A stretch of 64,000 nucleotides of DNA from a virus. The translations under genes and the position numbers were made by a program. The stretch is from positions 124,001-188,000 of IMG/VR virus record IMGVR_UViG_3300032268_000832; one strand, 5' to 3'. Positions 63,213-64,000 of the stretch are shown one piece after another. The notes under the pieces were generated by a model. That model ran no database searches, was not told the origin of the DNA, and saw nothing but the letters and a program-made list of their open reading frames with translations. How positions within the stretch are numbered: the stretch's first letter is position 1; the number at the start of each line of letters is the position of its first letter.

Positions 63213-63428
63213 ATGGACGATAAAATAATAAGTAGAGAACAGTCGTTGGCTGATAAAGATGTGTTGGTTGAAAAATATAAAACAGCACTTAAAAAAACAC
63301 AATTTATAAACGAAGTTAAAAACGGCCTTGGTGATGAGATTAAAAAGAACCCAAAACCTAAAGTGATTAAAAAAAGCTTCACATCAAAAATAATATCAGC
63401 AATAAAAAAAGTGTTTACTAAATTTTAA
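63213..63428 (+). CDS. small basic protein, 71 residues
   Basis: Unknown family. Helical and Lys-rich, with an acidic first third (REQSLADKDVLVEKYKTALK) and a strongly basic tail (KKSFTSKIISAIKKVFTKF) that could form an amphipathic membrane- or nucleic-acid-binding helix. It stands between the zinc-ribbon gene and the 77-residue gene, 1 nt from the latter. No further support. Confidence 0.45.
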   Translation: MDDKIISREQSLADKDVLVEKYKTALKKTQFINEVKNGLGDEIKKNPKPKVIKKSFTSKIISAIKKVFTKF

Positions 63429-63429
63429 T

Positions 63430-63663
63430 ATGAACTTTGATAAATTAATTGAAACAGTTTCCGAAATATTCGAAAATGAGAAAATAGAAAAAAATGGTCT
63501 GGTGCTAACCTACCAATTACATCCAAAAGCCCACTTGTCGATGAACTTAGAATTACTACAAAAAACACAAGGTGTTAATACCAATTTTGAACCAGTTGAT
63601 GAATTTGAAGTTGAAATTAGTGGTATTTTAATAAAATTTGTTAAAAAAAATTACGAAGAATAA
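63430..63663 (+). CDS. small hypothetical protein, 77 residues
   Basis: Unknown family. Soluble, acidic, with an alpha/beta pattern (LIETVSEIFENEKIEKNGLVLTYQLHPKAH then FEVEISGILIKFVKK). It starts 1 nt after the preceding gene and ends before the RNase HII promoter, so it is the last gene of a short unit. Confidence 0.45.
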   Translation: MNFDKLIETVSEIFENEKIEKNGLVLTYQLHPKAHLSMNLELLQKTQGVNTNFEPVDEFEVEISGILIKFVKKNYEE

Positions 63664-63673
63664 AAAAAAGTAG

Positions 63674-63681
63674 TATATTTG
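63674..63681 (+). promoter_or_regulatory. host-type -7 element TATATTTG of RNase HII
   Basis: AGTATATTTG fits TAnnTTTG and lies 13 nt before the start at 63695. No TTG is found exactly 20 nt upstream, so the -33 part is weak. Confidence 0.6.
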
Positions 63682-63694
63682 CCAAAAATAATTA

Positions 63695-64000
63695 ATGGCA
63701 AAGACAAAGAAAATACTTGAAGACTTTGGTGATTACGATTATGTAGTCGGATTAGACGAGGTTGGTCGTGGAGCTGGCGCTGGGCCAGTTGTAACAGCAG
63801 CTGTGATAATGCCTAAGGGTTTTAAATCAGAACTAATAAGAGATAGCAAACAACTTACCGAAAAACAACGCAAAGACGCATACAAATTAATTATGGATAA
63901 TGCGATTGATGTTGTATGCGAAGCTGTCTCAGCCATTGATATCAACGAAATAGGTATCAACCCAGCAACATTCAAAGCAATGCACCTATGTTTAGATAAA
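63695..64000 (+). CDS. rnhB: ribonuclease HII, truncated by the window edge
   Basis: The first 102 residues of an RNase HII. Asp21-Glu22 in VGLDEVGRGAGAGP form the first metal pair, and RDSKQLTEKQR (D50-S51-K52) is the family's second motif. The third and fourth Asp ligands lie beyond the window end. The enzyme cuts RNA in RNA-DNA hybrids, including single ribonucleotides. It complements the flap nuclease at 14909 in primer removal. A host-type promoter precedes it. Start chosen at 63695 because it follows the promoter and an A-rich leader. Firm on family. Confidence 0.92.
   Translation, partial: MAKTKKILEDFGDYDYVVGLDEVGRGAGAGPVVTAAVIMPKGFKSELIRDSKQLTEKQRKDAYKLIMDNAIDVVCEAVSAIDINEIGINPATFKAMHLCLDK

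Noticed and set aside
1-64000. CRISPR arrays, tRNA genes, insertion sequences and integrase
   Set aside because: No regularly spaced direct repeats, no cloverleaf-like sequence in the short intergenic gaps, and no transposase or recombinase motifs were seen by eye.

Overview
This window is part of the genome of a large, strictly lytic-looking, T4-related contractile-tailed phage (myovirus) that infects a member of the Bacteroidota, most likely a flavobacterium. Three things point there. (1) The gene content is T4-like: gp53/gp5-type hub, gp25, gp6, gp32, UvsX, RNase H, gp41 helicase, NrdA/NrdB, primase and gp46/gp47. (2) Several promoters match the Bacteroidota primary-sigma consensus (TTG, 20 nt, TAnnTTTG), which is not the form used by Proteobacteria. 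(3) The DNA is strongly AT-rich with A-rich leaders, and one tail protein carries repeats resembling the flavobacterial adhesin SprB. No integrase, terminase, capsid, portal or sheath gene lies in the window, so these must be elsewhere on the genome. All genes but one are on the + strand.

Layout. 36-10513: baseplate hub block (an OmpA-containing structural protein, a LysM/gp53-like wedge protein, and a 2083-residue hub with muramidase and SGNH-hydrolase domains). 10543-12553: two hypotheticals and a small acidic, probably virion-associated pair. 12791-21111: replication, recombination and nucleotide block (gp32, UvsX, RNase H, unknown, DnaB-type helicase, NrdB, NrdA). 21219-45303: baseplate wedge and tail-fibre block (gp25, gp6, many large structural proteins, an inserted nucleotidyltransferase, two paralogous fibre proteins). 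45351-52438: second replication block (RuvC-like resolvase, primase, PD-(D/E)XK nuclease, gp47, gp46). 52521-53342: a sigma factor very like the host primary sigma. 53373-60694: membrane, lysis and acidic virion-like genes (amidase-like protein, spanin-like overlapping pair, GH19 endolysin). 60749-64000: small genes, including a histone H1-like protein, one reverse-strand membrane protein, a zinc-ribbon protein and the start of RNase HII.

Regulation is the most striking theme. Host-like TAnnTTTG promoters stand before gp32, primase, the PD-(D/E)XK nuclease, an unknown 169-residue gene and RNase HII. A second motif, TATTTAT(A/T), lies at stereotyped distances before structural, lysis and small late-type genes. 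It is the reverse complement of the T4 late promoter core TATAAATA. Together with the phage sigma factor this suggests a two-class transcription programme. Strong hairpins, several starting at or overlapping a stop codon and some directly abutting the TATTTAT motif, separate the transcription units.

Functional names rest on motifs read by eye and on synteny; no database search was run. Most of the large tail proteins and the small late genes have no function I can name.
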